From assembly GCA_013822765.1 (NCBI GenBank), contig PNKY01000002.1, forward strand, positions 62,001 to 126,000: DNA of 64,000 bases, in the 5' to 3' direction. The translations under genes were made by a program, and so were the position numbers. Every line of letters begins with the position of its first letter. Position 1 is the stretch's first letter. The stretch comes from Rhodospirillum sp. (lineage in GTDB: Bacteria > Pseudomonadota > Alphaproteobacteria > Dongiales > Dongiaceae). Shown here in pieces: positions 47,320-54,546 of this stretch. The notes under the pieces were generated by a model, which saw nothing but the letters and a program-made list of their open reading frames with translations, did no database searches and was not told where the DNA came from.

Positions 47320-48434
47320 GCGGCATGCTCCTTTCGGCGTTTCTTGAGCATCGCCTGCAATGTCGCGGGCGACAAGGTTGGGCTCACGGTCTCCGGCACG
47401 CTGACGGTCAGCGCCGCCGCGGCCTGGCCCCAGCGCGCCGCCTCCGCCAGCGGTTGCTGATCGAGCAGGCCGCAGATCGCGCCGGCCAGCGCGGCATCGC
47501 CACCGCCCGTCACATCGCTCAGCACGGCGGGGAACGGGCGCACCAGCGTCCCGGCGCCGTCGGCGCTCGAGGCGTAGGTGCCGCGATCGCTGAGGCCGAT
47601 CAGCACATGCTGCACGTTCATCCGGTGCAGGGCGCCCGCCGCACGCTTCAGGTCGGCATCGGATTGCACGCGCCCGCCGGCGAGGATCGCGGCTTCGTCG
47701 CGGTTGAGGGCGAGCAGATGGATCGGCAGCCTCGCCTTCAGGAGCGGTCGCAGCCGCTCGGCCTTGCGCGTGGACACGGCATCGACCGCCAACGGCGACT
47801 TGGCGCCGGCGCACAATTCCGCGAGGCGGAGGAGGGCAGCCTGCTCCAGGTTGCAGTCCGCCACCACCATGCGCGCCTGCGCCAGCGCGGCGGCGCGCGC
47901 GCCGATGCGCTGCGCGGTCAGTTCCTCCATCGCGTCCATGGCCGAAATGGCGGCGGTCAGGTCGCCGTCGCGATCGAGCAGCGCGACATAGGTGCCGGTC
48001 GGCTTGCCGCTCAGCAGGGTCATCGACGTGTCGATGCCGGCGGCGCGCGCTTCGCGCAGGATGCGATCGCCGAATTCGTCCTGCCCGACCACCGTGAACA
48101 GCGCGGTCGGCGCGCCCAGCCGCGCCAGGTTGCGCGCGATGTTGCAGGCGACGCCGCCGACGGTCGCCGCCATCCGACCGGGATTGGACGTGCGCAGCAC
48201 CATCGGCGCCTTGGCTTGGCACTTGAAGTCCATGTTGGCGCCGCCGATCACGACCACCTGTCCGGCCGGTTTCAGCACATAGCCGCGGCCGACGATCTCG
48301 CCCTGCTGGCGCAGCGCGCTCAGATGCACGGTGACCGCGGCCGCGCTGCTCTTCAGCCGCCGCGCGATGGCGGCCGCCGACAGGGTCGGGTCGTCGCGCA
48401 GGAGGGCGAGGATCTGGCGCTCGCGTTCGGTCAT
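47316..48434 (-). CDS. psuK: Pseudouridine kinase with N-terminal winged helix
   Basis: This encodes 372 residues. About 1-55 form a MarR/Lrp-like winged helix (E-R-E-R-Q-I-L-A-L-L-R-D-D-P, L-S-A-A-A-I-A-R-R-L-K-S-S-A-A-A-V-T-V-H-L). From about 60 a PfkB kinase follows: V-V-V-I-G-G-A-N-M-D, G-G-V-A-C-N-I-A-R-N-L-A-R-L-G, and D-V-T-G-G-G-D-A-A-L-A-G with the catalytic aspartate; the usual G-A-G-D is G-G-G-D. The product pseudouridine 5'-phosphate feeds psuG. The fused helix suggests the enzyme may bind DNA, perhaps its own promoter, with substrate as signal; this is inference. Confidence 0.9.
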   Translation of the reverse strand: MTERERQILALLRDDPTLSAAAIARRLKSSAAAVTVHLSALRQQGEIVGRGYVLKPAGQVVVIGGANMDFKCQAKAPMVLRTSNPGRMAATVGGVACNIARNLARLGAPTALFTVVGQDEFGDRILREARAAGIDTSMTLLSGKPTGTYVALLDRDGDLTAAISAMDAMEELTAQRIGARAAALAQARMVVADCNLEQAALLRLAELCAGAKSPLAVDAVSTRKAERLRPLLKARLPIHLLALNRDEAAILAGGRVQSDADLKRAAGALHRMNVQHVLIGLSDRGTYASSADGAGTLVRPFPAVLSDVTGGGDAALAGAICGLLDQQPLAEAARWGQAAAALTVSVPETVSPTLSPATLQAMLKKRRKEHAA

Positions 48435-48494
48435 TCTTTAGGAGTCCAAAGGCTGGTTTGGAATTATAAAGAACAATCGCACATTATCAACGTC

Positions 48495-48650
48495 ATTGCC
48501 GGGCAAGACGCCCTCGGGTCCGCGCCTTGCGCGGCCCAAGGACAGGCTCCGCGTCGAGACCCAGCAATCCAAGTGTGGTCGAAGCGATGGATGGAAATTT
48601 GGATCACCGGGTCTCGCAGCTTCGCTGCGGCCCGGTGATGATGGAAGGGA
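48495..48650. repeat. Dispersed-repeat-like element upstream of psuK
   Basis: The 238 bp gap between psuK and trcR holds no gene. It begins CATTGCCGGGC and ends GCCCGGTGATGATGG, and between them contains two arms (GGGTCCGCGCCTTGCGCGGCCC; and GGGTCTCGCAGC-TTCG-CTGCGGCCC) that fold. The sequence style (CATTGCCGGGC / GCCCGGTGATG) is that of scattered intergenic elements in alphaproteobacteria. Confidence 0.5.
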
Positions 48651-48672
48651 GGGAAGCGAGCGGTCTGAGCGC

Positions 48673-49311
48673 TTAGCTCTTGTTGCCGCCGAAGAACGCG
48701 CTGTAGCGGCCGGCCTCGACCGGCTGCTGTGCCGGCTCCTCGTGCACCGGTTCCGGCGGAACCAGCGGCTCGAGGGTCGCCGGCTTGCCGGCGGCCTTGC
48801 GCGCCTTGAGGATCGCGGCGTTGAGGTCGGTCTGGGTGCAGAGGCCGAGCAGCACCGGATCGCGCGGCCGCAGGTTGGCGGTGTTCCAGTGGGTGCGGTC
48901 GCGCACCTGGGCGATGGTCTGCTTGGTGGTGCCGATCAGCTTGGAGACCTGGGCATCGCTCAGCTCCGGGTGATGGCGGACCAGCCAGGCGACCGCGTCC
49001 GGCTTGTCCTGGCGCTTGGAGACCGGCGTGTAGCGCGGGCCCTTGGTGCGGATCTGCGGCAGGGGGATGTTGACCTTGGCCTGTGTCAGCCGCGCGGCGG
49101 GGTCGCCTTCGCAGCGCTTGATCTCCTCTGCCGTCAGCTGGCCATTGCTGGTCGGGTCCGTCCCGATGATGCCGATCGCGACTTCGCCGTCGGCAATGCC
49201 CTGGACCTCAAGCGGGTGCAGCCCACAGAACGCGGCGATCTGCTCGAAGCTCAGCGTGGTGTTTTCCACCAGCCAGACCGCGGTTGCCTTGGGCATCAGA
49301 ATTGGCGCCAT
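48673..49311 (-). CDS. trcR: Cell-cycle transcriptional regulator TrcR (DUF1013)
   Basis: This encodes 212 residues. ATG 49311 follows GAGGAGG by eight bases; a longer frame to 49455 has no support. The sequence opens M-A-P-I-L-M-P-K-A-T-A-V-W-L-V-E-N-T-T-L-S-F-E-Q-I-A-A-F-C-G-L-H, an HTH-like segment, with a second in L-S-D-A-Q-V-S-K-L-I-G-T-T-K-Q-T-I-A-Q-V-R-D-R-T-H-W-N. This is the alphaproteobacterial DUF1013 family, named TrcR after work on cell-cycle gene expression. It is highly conserved and usually single-copy. The C-terminus (P-P-E-P-V-H-E-E-P-A-Q-Q-P) is low-complexity and proline-rich. Confidence 0.9.
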   Translation of the reverse strand: MAPILMPKATAVWLVENTTLSFEQIAAFCGLHPLEVQGIADGEVAIGIIGTDPTSNGQLTAEEIKRCEGDPAARLTQAKVNIPLPQIRTKGPRYTPVSKRQDKPDAVAWLVRHHPELSDAQVSKLIGTTKQTIAQVRDRTHWNTANLRPRDPVLLGLCTQTDLNAAILKARKAAGKPATLEPLVPPEPVHEEPAQQPVEAGRYSAFFGGNKS

Positions 49312-49519
49312 AACATCTACCTCCTCGGCCAGCCGCGGGGCGACCCGCGGACAGGCGGCCAAGACCAAGCTTGACCGATTTTTGGTGAAGCATGCCCCTC
49401 CGATGCCTGAGTGGCAACCAGGAGAGGCCGCGAAAACGTGGCGCTCCGATAGCATCTTTGGCAGCGCCCTGCCAAGGATATAAGCACTGTCCGGAAGGGG
49501 TTAAACCCCGGAATCTAGG

Positions 49520-50515
49520 TTAAAGGGTCAACATGATCTTGCCGACATGGATGCTGCTTTCCATCAGCCGGTGGGCGTCGGCCGCCTGCTCCAGGGGGAA
49601 GGTGGCGTGGATCTGTGGACGGACCTCCCCGGCCGCCACCAGCGGCCAGACCCTCTCCTCCAGAGCCTGGGCGATGGCGCCCTTCTGGGCCACCGACCGG
49701 GGACGGAGCGTGGCGCCGGTGATGGTCTGGCGCTTCACCATGACATTGGCGAAGTTGACCTCGGCCTTGGCGCCCTTGAGGAAGGCGATGTGCACCATGC
49801 GGCCGTCGACCGCCAGGCACTGGAGATTGCGGTTGATGTAGTCGCCGCCGACCATGTCCAGGATCAGGTCGACGCCTTTGCCGCCAGTCTTCTGCTCGAC
49901 CACTTTGACGAAGTCCTCGGTCTTATAATCGATCGCAACGGACGCGCCCAACTCTCTGCATTTAGAGCATTTTTCGGGTGAGCCGGCGGTCGTGAACACA
50001 CGCGAGCCGAAGCGGCTGGCAAGTTGGATGGCAGTTGTGCCGATGCCGCTCGATCCGCCATGCACCAGAAAGGTTTCGCCCGCCTGCAGGCGCCCGCGCT
50101 CGAACACGTTGGTCCAGACCGTGAAAAAGGTTTCCGGCAGGGCGGCCGCCTCGATCATGGTCAGGTTGCCGGGGATCGGCAGGCATTGCGGGGCAGGGGC
50201 CACGCAATACTCGGCGTAACCGCCGCCCGCCACCAGGGCCGTCACCTTGTCCCCGACCTTCCAGCGCGGCGTTTCCGGCCCGACGGCGACGATCTCGCCT
50301 GCCGCCTCCAGCCCTGGCAGGTCAGTGGTGCCGGGGGGCGGGGCATAGGCACCCTGGCGCTGCAGGATGTCCGGGCGGTTGACCCCGGCGGCGGCCACCC
50401 GGATCAGGACCTCGCCCTTGGCCGGCTGCGGCACCGCGCGCCTGGTTGGGACCAGCACCTCGGGGCCGCCCGGCTGTTTGATTTCGATGGCGCGCATCTC
50501 GGCGGGGATCGGCAT
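49520..50515 (-). CDS. Quinone oxidoreductase-family (PIG3-like) NAD(P)H dehydrogenase
   Basis: Zinc-free medium-chain dehydrogenase, 331 residues. ATG 50515 has AGGAA seven bases upstream; an ATG at 50548 is less likely. GroES-like part: A-A-A-G-V-N-R-P-D-I-L-Q-R-Q-G-A-Y, G-L-E-A-A-G-E-I-V-A-V-G. Rossmann part: V-H-G-G-S-S-G-I-G-T-T-A-I-Q-L-A (NADPH loop). A-G-S-P-E-K-C-S-K-C-R-E-L-G-A follows. The family reduces quinones or enones with NADPH; the physiological substrate is unknown. The gene is divergent from the DUF1192 gene. Confidence 0.92.
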   Translation of the reverse strand: MPIPAEMRAIEIKQPGGPEVLVPTRRAVPQPAKGEVLIRVAAAGVNRPDILQRQGAYAPPPGTTDLPGLEAAGEIVAVGPETPRWKVGDKVTALVAGGGYAEYCVAPAPQCLPIPGNLTMIEAAALPETFFTVWTNVFERGRLQAGETFLVHGGSSGIGTTAIQLASRFGSRVFTTAGSPEKCSKCRELGASVAIDYKTEDFVKVVEQKTGGKGVDLILDMVGGDYINRNLQCLAVDGRMVHIAFLKGAKAEVNFANVMVKRQTITGATLRPRSVAQKGAIAQALEERVWPLVAAGEVRPQIHATFPLEQAADAHRLMESSIHVGKIMLTL

Positions 50516-50635
50516 GGCGGAATTCCTGTTGCGACAAAGGTGCGACATCCCTAGCGGATTTGCCGCTGCAATGGAATTGACCAGAGGCCCTGGGTAGACT
50601 GCCCGTCATCTTCGCGTCAGGGCAGGAGGGGAAAG

Positions 50636-50824
50636 ATGGATCTGGAAGAACTGGAACCGAAGAAACAGAAACCTCAACCGCGCAACCTGGATGTGCTCTC
50701 GATCGAGGAGCTCAACACCTACATCGAAGAGATGCAGGCGGAGATAAAGCGGGTCGAGGAAAAGATCGTCGCAAAGAAGGCGCATATCAACGCTGCTTCC
50801 GGCCTGTTCAAATCGGCATCATAG
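50636..50824 (+). CDS. DUF1192 protein
   Basis: This encodes 62 residues: acidic N-terminal stretch (M-D-L-E-E-L-E-P-K-K), then L-S-I-E-E-L-N-T-Y-I-E-E-M-Q-A-E-I-K-R-V-E-E-K-I, a coiled-coil helix typical of DUF1192, ending K-K-A-H-I-N-A-A-S-G-L-F-K. GGAGGGG at 50625-50631 precedes ATG 50636. It is 10 bp upstream of bdhA, so the two are likely co-transcribed. The family is small, conserved in alphaproteobacteria, and without assigned function. Confidence 0.88.
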   Translation: MDLEELEPKKQKPQPRNLDVLSIEELNTYIEEMQAEIKRVEEKIVAKKAHINAASGLFKSAS

Positions 50825-50834
50825 AAAGACCAGC

Positions 50835-51617
50835 ATGCTCAAAGGAAAGAATGCGATCGTCACCGGTTCCACCAGCGGGATCGGCAAGGGGATCGCGGAA
50901 GCGTTGGCGAACGCCGGCGCGAACGTGATGCTCAACGGCTTCGGCGACGCCGGCGAGATCGAGCGCCAGCGTGCCGCGCTGTCCAGCGCCGCCCGGGTCG
51001 AGGTCGCCTATCACGGCGCCGACATGTCGAAGCCGGCGGACATCCGCGACATGGTCGCAAGCGCGCACAAGACGTTCGGTGGCGTCGACATCCTGGTGAA
51101 TAACGCCGGTATCCAGCACGTCGCGCCGGTGGAGCAGTTCCCGGAGGACAAGTGGGACGCCATCATCGCGATCAACCTGTCGTCGGCCTTCCATGCCACC
51201 AAGGCCGCGCTCCCCGACATGCGCGCGCGCAAGTGGGGCCGTGTGATCAACATCGCCTCGACCCACGGCCAGGTGGCGTCGGCCGAGAAGTCGGCGTACG
51301 TGTCAGCCAAGCATGGGATTATAGGCCTGACGAAGACCGTCGCGCTGGAGACCGCCGGCAGCGGCATCACCTGCGTCGCCATTTGCCCAGGCTGGGTGCT
51401 GACGCCGCTGGTGCAGAAGCAGATCGACGCCAAGGCGGCGGCGGGCAACATCTCTCCGGAGGCCGCCAAGATGGCTCTGCTGGGCGAGAAGCAGCCGTCC
51501 AAGGAATTCACGACGCCGGAACAGATCGGCCAGACCGTCCTCTTTCTCTGTAGTCCTGCAGCAGAGCAGATCACGGGTTCCGCGATTGCGCTGGATGGCG
51601 GTTGGCTCGCGCAATAG
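50835..51617 (+). CDS. bdhA: 3-hydroxybutyrate dehydrogenase
   Basis: NAD-dependent SDR interconverting (R)-3-hydroxybutyrate and acetoacetate, used in turnover of poly-hydroxybutyrate. It encodes 260 residues. T-G-S-T-S-G-I-G-K-G-I-A at the cofactor loop, L-N-G-F-G-D at the end of strand 2, N-N-A-G-I-Q-H-V-A-P-V-E-x-F-P, I-N-I-A-S-T-H-G (serine), Y-V-S-A-K-H-G and C-P-G-W-V-L-T-P-L-V-Q-K-Q-I, with Q-P-S-K-E-F-T-T-P, are specific to the BdhA group. It follows the DUF1192 gene by 10 bp and is followed by the small-RNA region. Confidence 0.95.
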   Translation: MLKGKNAIVTGSTSGIGKGIAEALANAGANVMLNGFGDAGEIERQRAALSSAARVEVAYHGADMSKPADIRDMVASAHKTFGGVDILVNNAGIQHVAPVEQFPEDKWDAIIAINLSSAFHATKAALPDMRARKWGRVINIASTHGQVASAEKSAYVSAKHGIIGLTKTVALETAGSGITCVAICPGWVLTPLVQKQIDAKAAAGNISPEAAKMALLGEKQPSKEFTTPEQIGQTVLFLCSPAAEQITGSAIALDGGWLAQ

Positions 51618-51649
51618 CCCGAAAGGACGAGAGAAATTACCGTTTCTGG

Positions 51650-51679
51650 TTAACGGTTTCTTCATGTGTCCGGATTAAA
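51650..51679 (+). promoter_or_regulatory. Candidate promoter of small RNA 1
   Basis: TTAACG (51650-51655), an 18 bp spacer, then ATTAAA (51674-51679) within GATTAAAT. Both boxes are imperfect matches to the housekeeping consensus. It lies 33 bp after the bdhA stop and about 7 bp before the proposed RNA start. Confidence 0.45.
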
Positions 51680-51685
51680 TTGGCA

Positions 51686-51786
51686 AGCAGGAAGGTGGGC
51701 TCCCCACCTCTCCTCCTGGATCTTCGATCCAGTTTCATGCCTCCCTGTCTAACTTGCACCGCCGGCTTTCCGGCGGTGTTTTTTTT
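51686..51786 (+). ncRNA. Candidate small RNA 1 with anti-Shine-Dalgarno motif
   Basis: About 100 nt between a promoter-like site and a strong terminator. Stem 1 is AGGTGGG-CTC-CCCACCT (51693-51709), stem 2 is CTGGATC-TTC-GATCCAG (51716-51732), stem 3 is the terminator (51757-51778). Between stems 1 and 2 an unpaired CTCCTCC (51710-51716) is complementary to GGAGGAG ribosome sites, and a second, TGCCTCCCTG, lies in the linker before stem 3. The layout, three hairpins with exposed C-U-C-C-U-C-C, resembles the alphaproteobacterial alpha-r14 and 'cuckoo' RNAs. The 5' end is an estimate. It could instead be the 3' UTR of bdhA. Confidence 0.55.
51757..51786 (+). terminator. Rho-independent terminator (small RNA 1 / bdhA)
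   Basis: CACCGCCGG-CTTT-CCGGCGGTG, 9 bp perfect stem, followed by eight T. It is the strongest terminator on the plus strand in the window. Confidence 0.92.
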
Positions 51787-51846
51787 GCGCGCGCGTCATG
51801 TGCGCGCTTGATGACAACCAAGTGAAATGTCAACTCGATTGTTCGC

Positions 51847-51875
51847 TTGACGGCGCAAAGGGGCATTCATAGGCT
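51847..51875 (+). promoter_or_regulatory. Candidate promoter of small RNA 2
   Basis: TTGACG (51847-51852), exactly 17 bp, then TAGGCT (51870-51875). The -35 box and spacing are good; the -10 is moderate. It begins 60 bp after the preceding terminator, so it would be an independent unit. Confidence 0.5.
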
Positions 51876-51881
51876 GCACCC

Positions 51882-51982
51882 CGCTGAAGAACCTAGGCGC
51901 AAACGCCAGGGGCAAGTTAGACAGGCAGAGGCTTGAAAACGAGAGGGCCGCCACCGTAAGGTGCAGCGGCCCTCCGCTTTTT
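51882..51982 (+). ncRNA. Candidate small RNA 2
   Basis: About 100 nt between the promoter-like site at 51847-51875 and a terminator at 51943-51982; no open frame with a ribosome site is present. Internal structure includes CCTAGGCG-CAAA-CGCCAGG (about 51892-51910), an unpaired A/G-rich middle (CAAGTTAGACAGGCAGAGG) and the terminator stem. It lies downstream of the bdhA terminator and ahead of the convergent hsp20 gene, so it is unlikely to be a UTR of either. I do not recognise the family. Confidence 0.45.
51943..51982 (+). terminator. Rho-independent terminator of small RNA 2
   Basis: GAGGGCCGC (51943-51951) pairs with GCGGCCCTC (51966-51974), enclosing a small CACC-GTAA-GGTG stem, then CGCTTTTT. 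Well formed. Confidence 0.8.
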
Positions 51983-52003
51983 CGGACTCAATTCTCGACG
52001 CAG

Positions 52004-52034
52004 AAAAAACCGGTCGGGCTTGCGCCCGACCGGT
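52004..52034 (-). terminator. Rho-independent terminator of hsp20
   Basis: On the minus strand: ACCGGTCGGGC (52034-52024), GCAA loop, GCCCGACCGGT (52019-52009), then a T-run (52009-52004). 11 bp perfect stem, 45 bp after the hsp20 stop. Confidence 0.9.
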
Positions 52035-52078
52035 CGGAACGACGCAGATCGGATGAGGTCTGCGCGATCGAAGGCGAC

Positions 52079-52537
52079 TTAGGCCGCCTTGTTCTCAAGC
52101 ACCTGCGGCTTGCTCTCGCTGCCGATCTTCACCTGCCGCGGCTTCATCGCTTCCGGCACTTCGCGCACCAGGTCGACGTGCAGCAGGCCGTTGACCAGCG
52201 ACGCGCCGTTGACGCGGATGTGGTCGGCTAGCGTGAAGCGACGCTCGAACGCGCGACCGGCGATGCCGCGATAGAGGTACGACTGCTCGTCCTCGTCCTT
52301 GGCGTTCTTGCCGGAGATCAGAAGCTGGTTGTCTTGGGTGGTGATGGTGAGATCGCTCTCGCCAAAGCCAGCGACCGCCATCGTGATCCGATAGGTGTCA
52401 TCGCCGGTCCGCTCGATGTTGTACGGCGGATAGGAGAGCGAACTGTCGTCAATCCGGGTCGCCGCATCCATCAGGCGCGACAGACGGTCAAAACCGACAG
52501 TGGAACGGAAAAGGGGAGATAGGTCGAACGTACGCAT
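52079..52537 (-). CDS. Hsp20/alpha-crystallin small heat-shock protein (IbpA type)
   Basis: ATP-independent holdase that binds unfolding proteins, 152 residues, cytosolic oligomer. The alpha-crystallin domain occupies about 35-130: Y-P-P-Y-N-I-E-R-T-G-D-D-T-Y-R-I-T-M-A-V-A-G-F, then L-Y-R-G-I-A-G-R-A-F-E-R-R-F-T-L-A-D-H-I and N-G-L-L-H-V-D-L-V-R-E-V-P (G-x-L/G-L-L near the C-terminal strand), typical of class A IbpA-like proteins of alphaproteobacteria. ATG 52537 has GGAGGA upstream, sequestered in the ROSE-like hairpin. A sigma-32-like promoter lies at 52637-52665. Confidence 0.95.
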   Translation of the reverse strand: MRTFDLSPLFRSTVGFDRLSRLMDAATRIDDSSLSYPPYNIERTGDDTYRITMAVAGFGESDLTITTQDNQLLISGKNAKDEDEQSYLYRGIAGRAFERRFTLADHIRVNGASLVNGLLHVDLVREVPEAMKPRQVKIGSESKPQVLENKAA

Positions 52538-52630
52538 GGCATGTCCTCCAATGAGCAACATGGGTTGAAACGTGAGTCGCCGAACCAGTGGCCGACTCGT
52601 TTTTGCACCAAAGCCGCAAGGGCCTTCGGT
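52538..52630 (-). promoter_or_regulatory. ROSE-like RNA thermometer of hsp20
   Basis: The 5' leader folds into three hairpins on the minus strand. The last (52562-52540) pairs A-T-G-T-T-(G)-C-T-C with GAGGACAT around an ATTG loop; the unpaired G in TTGCT opposite the ribosome site GGAGGA is the diagnostic ROSE feature. The middle hairpin (52602-52568) pairs AAACG and AGTCG with CGACT and CGTTT; the first is at 52630-52607. Warming would melt the last stem and free the ribosome site. Confidence 0.8.
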
Positions 52631-52636
52631 AACCGA

Positions 52637-52665
52637 CATGTAGGGCTTAAATCCGCGATTTCAAG
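52637..52665 (-). promoter_or_regulatory. Sigma-32 (RpoH)-type promoter of hsp20
   Basis: CTTGAAA (52665-52659), 13 bp, CCCTACATG (52645-52637) on the minus strand, close to the heat-shock consensus. The predicted start near 52630 coincides with the first base of the thermometer's first hairpin. Confidence 0.7.
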
Positions 52666-52799
52666 CATCGGGATAGGGTGGGTTGACCACGCTAAAATGC
52701 CCCTCTAAGTGTTTATTAACGGCTTTGACCTATTCCAGCTTAACGCCCTGGAGCGGTCGCTCCGCCGGTTTGGCGAGTCAGAAAGAAATCGGACGCTGC

Positions 52800-53249
52800 A
52801 TGTCGGCCACCGTAGAGTTCTTCGACCGCACCATGATGGAGGCGATGGCGCTCTTGGCCGAGACGCGCCGCTATCTGATCGATCGCTCCGAATCCGAACG
52901 CAAGGGCATGCCGATCGAGACCGGCCTCGCCGCCAGCATGGAATCGATGCGGCTGGTGGCGCGCCTCACGCAGGTGCTGGCCTGGCTGCTCACCCATCGC
53001 GCGGTCCATGCCGGCGAGATGAACCTGATCGAAGCGACCCGACCGGACCGCCGCCTCGGCGGCCGCGAGCTCTGCCTCAATACCCAGGGCGAGGATGATG
53101 TCGATATGCCGGAGGAGCTGCGCAATCTGCTCGGGCGCTCGCTGTCGCTCTATCGCCGGATCGCCCGCCTAGACGAGCAGGCCGCGCAGCGCGCGACCGA
53201 TCAGCTGCGCAAGAACGAACTCACCTATCCCGGCAAGGGCGCTTCGTAG
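52800..53249 (+). CDS. DUF1465 protein
   Basis: This encodes 149 residues. ATG 52800 begins M-S-A-T-V-E-F-F-D-R-T-M-M-E-A-M-A-L-L-A-E-T-R-R-Y-L. Other family marks: M-E-S-M-R-L-V-A-R-L-T-Q-V-L-A-W-L-L-T-H-R-A-V-H-A-G-E-M and S-L-S-L-Y-R-R-I-A-R-L-D-E. It is all-helical, cytosolic, and conserved in alphaproteobacteria without a proven job; it is often near cell-cycle or division genes. It is divergent from hsp20. Its 3' end was copied in part to 54447-54524 with the adjacent acyltransferase. Confidence 0.9.
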   Translation: MSATVEFFDRTMMEAMALLAETRRYLIDRSESERKGMPIETGLAASMESMRLVARLTQVLAWLLTHRAVHAGEMNLIEATRPDRRLGGRELCLNTQGEDDVDMPEELRNLLGRSLSLYRRIARLDEQAAQRATDQLRKNELTYPGKGAS

Positions 53250-53296
53250 CGCTGCCTCTGCTCAGGCCACCCGCGCTTTATCGCGGGCGCACACCT

Positions 53297-54283
53297 TCAA
53301 CTTTGCCGCCATGCCATGATCCATCTGCTTGCGGCGGATTCGGGTGATCGCAGCTTCGCGCGGATCACGGACAAAGGTCGCTCGACAAGGGCAACGATCA
53401 GGCACGAGAGCGCGATGGTTGTCGCGATTGCCGCCAGGTCTATCCAAACATTGGAGCGTCCGAGCAGGCCGTACATTGCGGCACGACAGGGGATGTGCAT
53501 CAGGAAGACCGGATAGGCCAAATCGCCGAGCGCAGAATCCCAGCGCCGCGTCGCCGTATCCTTGAGCCCTACGATGGCTACGGCCGTAACGATGATTGAA
53601 AGATGCATGCCGCCGGCGCCCGCGAACGTCACCGACATCTTCAGGCCGAGAAAAATGAGCACGCAGCAGGCTATGATCGCCAGAATTGGCGAGATGGCCG
53701 GCAGCTTTTCTCGAAACTGATAGACCATTGCCCCGGTGGCGAAGGCAATCGACGATCCATAGGGCGAGAAGTACAGCCATTCGAACGAGAAGCCGCGAAG
53801 CAGCAAGACGACAACCGGCGTCGCCAAGGCGAAGACGAACCACAGCACAGTCAGCAGCCTGAATCGGCCGAGGATGGCGCCGATCAAGACATAGTAGATG
53901 AGTTCAACGTGAAGAGACCATGCCGGAACCACGAGAATGGGCGAGCGAGGCTGCAGCCCGATGATGGTGATGGACTGTAGCCAGCCTTCGGGAAACATGT
54001 ACCACCCGGCGGCCGTCTGCGCCGCAACGGGCCAAAGGAGGAGGACACCTGCAGCGAAAGCAGCGGCCACATAGTAGGCAGGATAGATCCTCAGCGCTCG
54101 GTTGCCGAGATAGCGAAGATATCCGGAGAGGCCGTCTGAATAGGTCTCATTGACGATCCTGGTCATCAGGTGACCGGACAGACAGAAGAATCCGAAGACT
54201 GCCACCGGGCCGGTCAACCCGCCGCCAGTGTAGTGGCTGTGCACTACCATCATGGCGAGCACGAAACGAAACGTTCCGAACAT
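53297..54283 (-). CDS. Acyltransferase family 3 membrane protein, copy 1
   Basis: OafA-like integral membrane acyltransferase, 328 residues, about ten helices; such enzymes add acetyl or other acyl groups to surface polysaccharides or lipids. ATG 54283 (M-F-G-T-F-R-F) matches the start of the paralogue. V-H-S-H-Y (with the family histidine in F-V-L-A-M-M-V-V-H-S-H), F-F-C-L-S-G-H-L-M-T, N-R-A-L-R-I-Y-P-A-Y-Y, P-A-W-S-L-H-V-E and Y-P-V-F-L-M-H-I are present. It converges on the DUF1465 gene. Confidence 0.92.
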   Translation of the reverse strand: MFGTFRFVLAMMVVHSHYTGGGLTGPVAVFGFFCLSGHLMTRIVNETYSDGLSGYLRYLGNRALRIYPAYYVAAAFAAGVLLLWPVAAQTAAGWYMFPEGWLQSITIIGLQPRSPILVVPAWSLHVELIYYVLIGAILGRFRLLTVLWFVFALATPVVVLLLRGFSFEWLYFSPYGSSIAFATGAMVYQFREKLPAISPILAIIACCVLIFLGLKMSVTFAGAGGMHLSIIVTAVAIVGLKDTATRRWDSALGDLAYPVFLMHIPCRAAMYGLLGRSNVWIDLAAIATTIALSCLIVALVERPLSVIRAKLRSPESAASRWIMAWRQS

Positions 54284-54446
54284 TACTGAGACCAAAAGAA
54301 GGGACTAGGAAGCCGCGAGTCCCATTCGGCGAGCCGTCGGTGATACCGGCACTAGCCAACAAGCGGAGTGCGCATGATGCGATCATGACCAAATTGTGTT
54401 AAGTGAAGCTGAAGTTTACGAGTGCAAGGATGGTGCTCAGGCACGC

Positions 54447-54524
54447 GCGCTCGCTCTATCGCCCGCCTCGACGAGCAGGCCAGCTGCGCGAGAACGAGGT
54501 GTCCCACCCGGGCAAGGCGCTTAG
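54447..54524 (+). pseudogene. Remnant of the DUF1465 gene 3' end
   Basis: The bases resemble the last 100 bp of the gene ending at 53249: CTCGCTCTATCGCC, CGCCTCGACGAGCAGGCC and CAGCTGCGC-AGAACGA-CCGGGCAAGG are shared. Relative to the intact copy there is an 8 bp and a 19 bp deletion, the latter shifting the frame. It occupies the same place relative to acyltransferase copy 2 as the true DUF1465 end does to copy 1, so it marks the edge of a tandem duplication. Confidence 0.75.
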
Positions 54525-54546
54525 CCGCACGCCACATCTGGAATGA

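Noticed and set aside
47320-48222. Upstream extension of the psuG frame
   Set aside because: This is a shadow of psuK; psuG starts at ATG 47319, overlapping the psuK stop.
54295-54307. Start of acyltransferase copy 1 at 54295
   Set aside because: The codon is TTG and the paralogue begins at the equivalent of ATG 54283.
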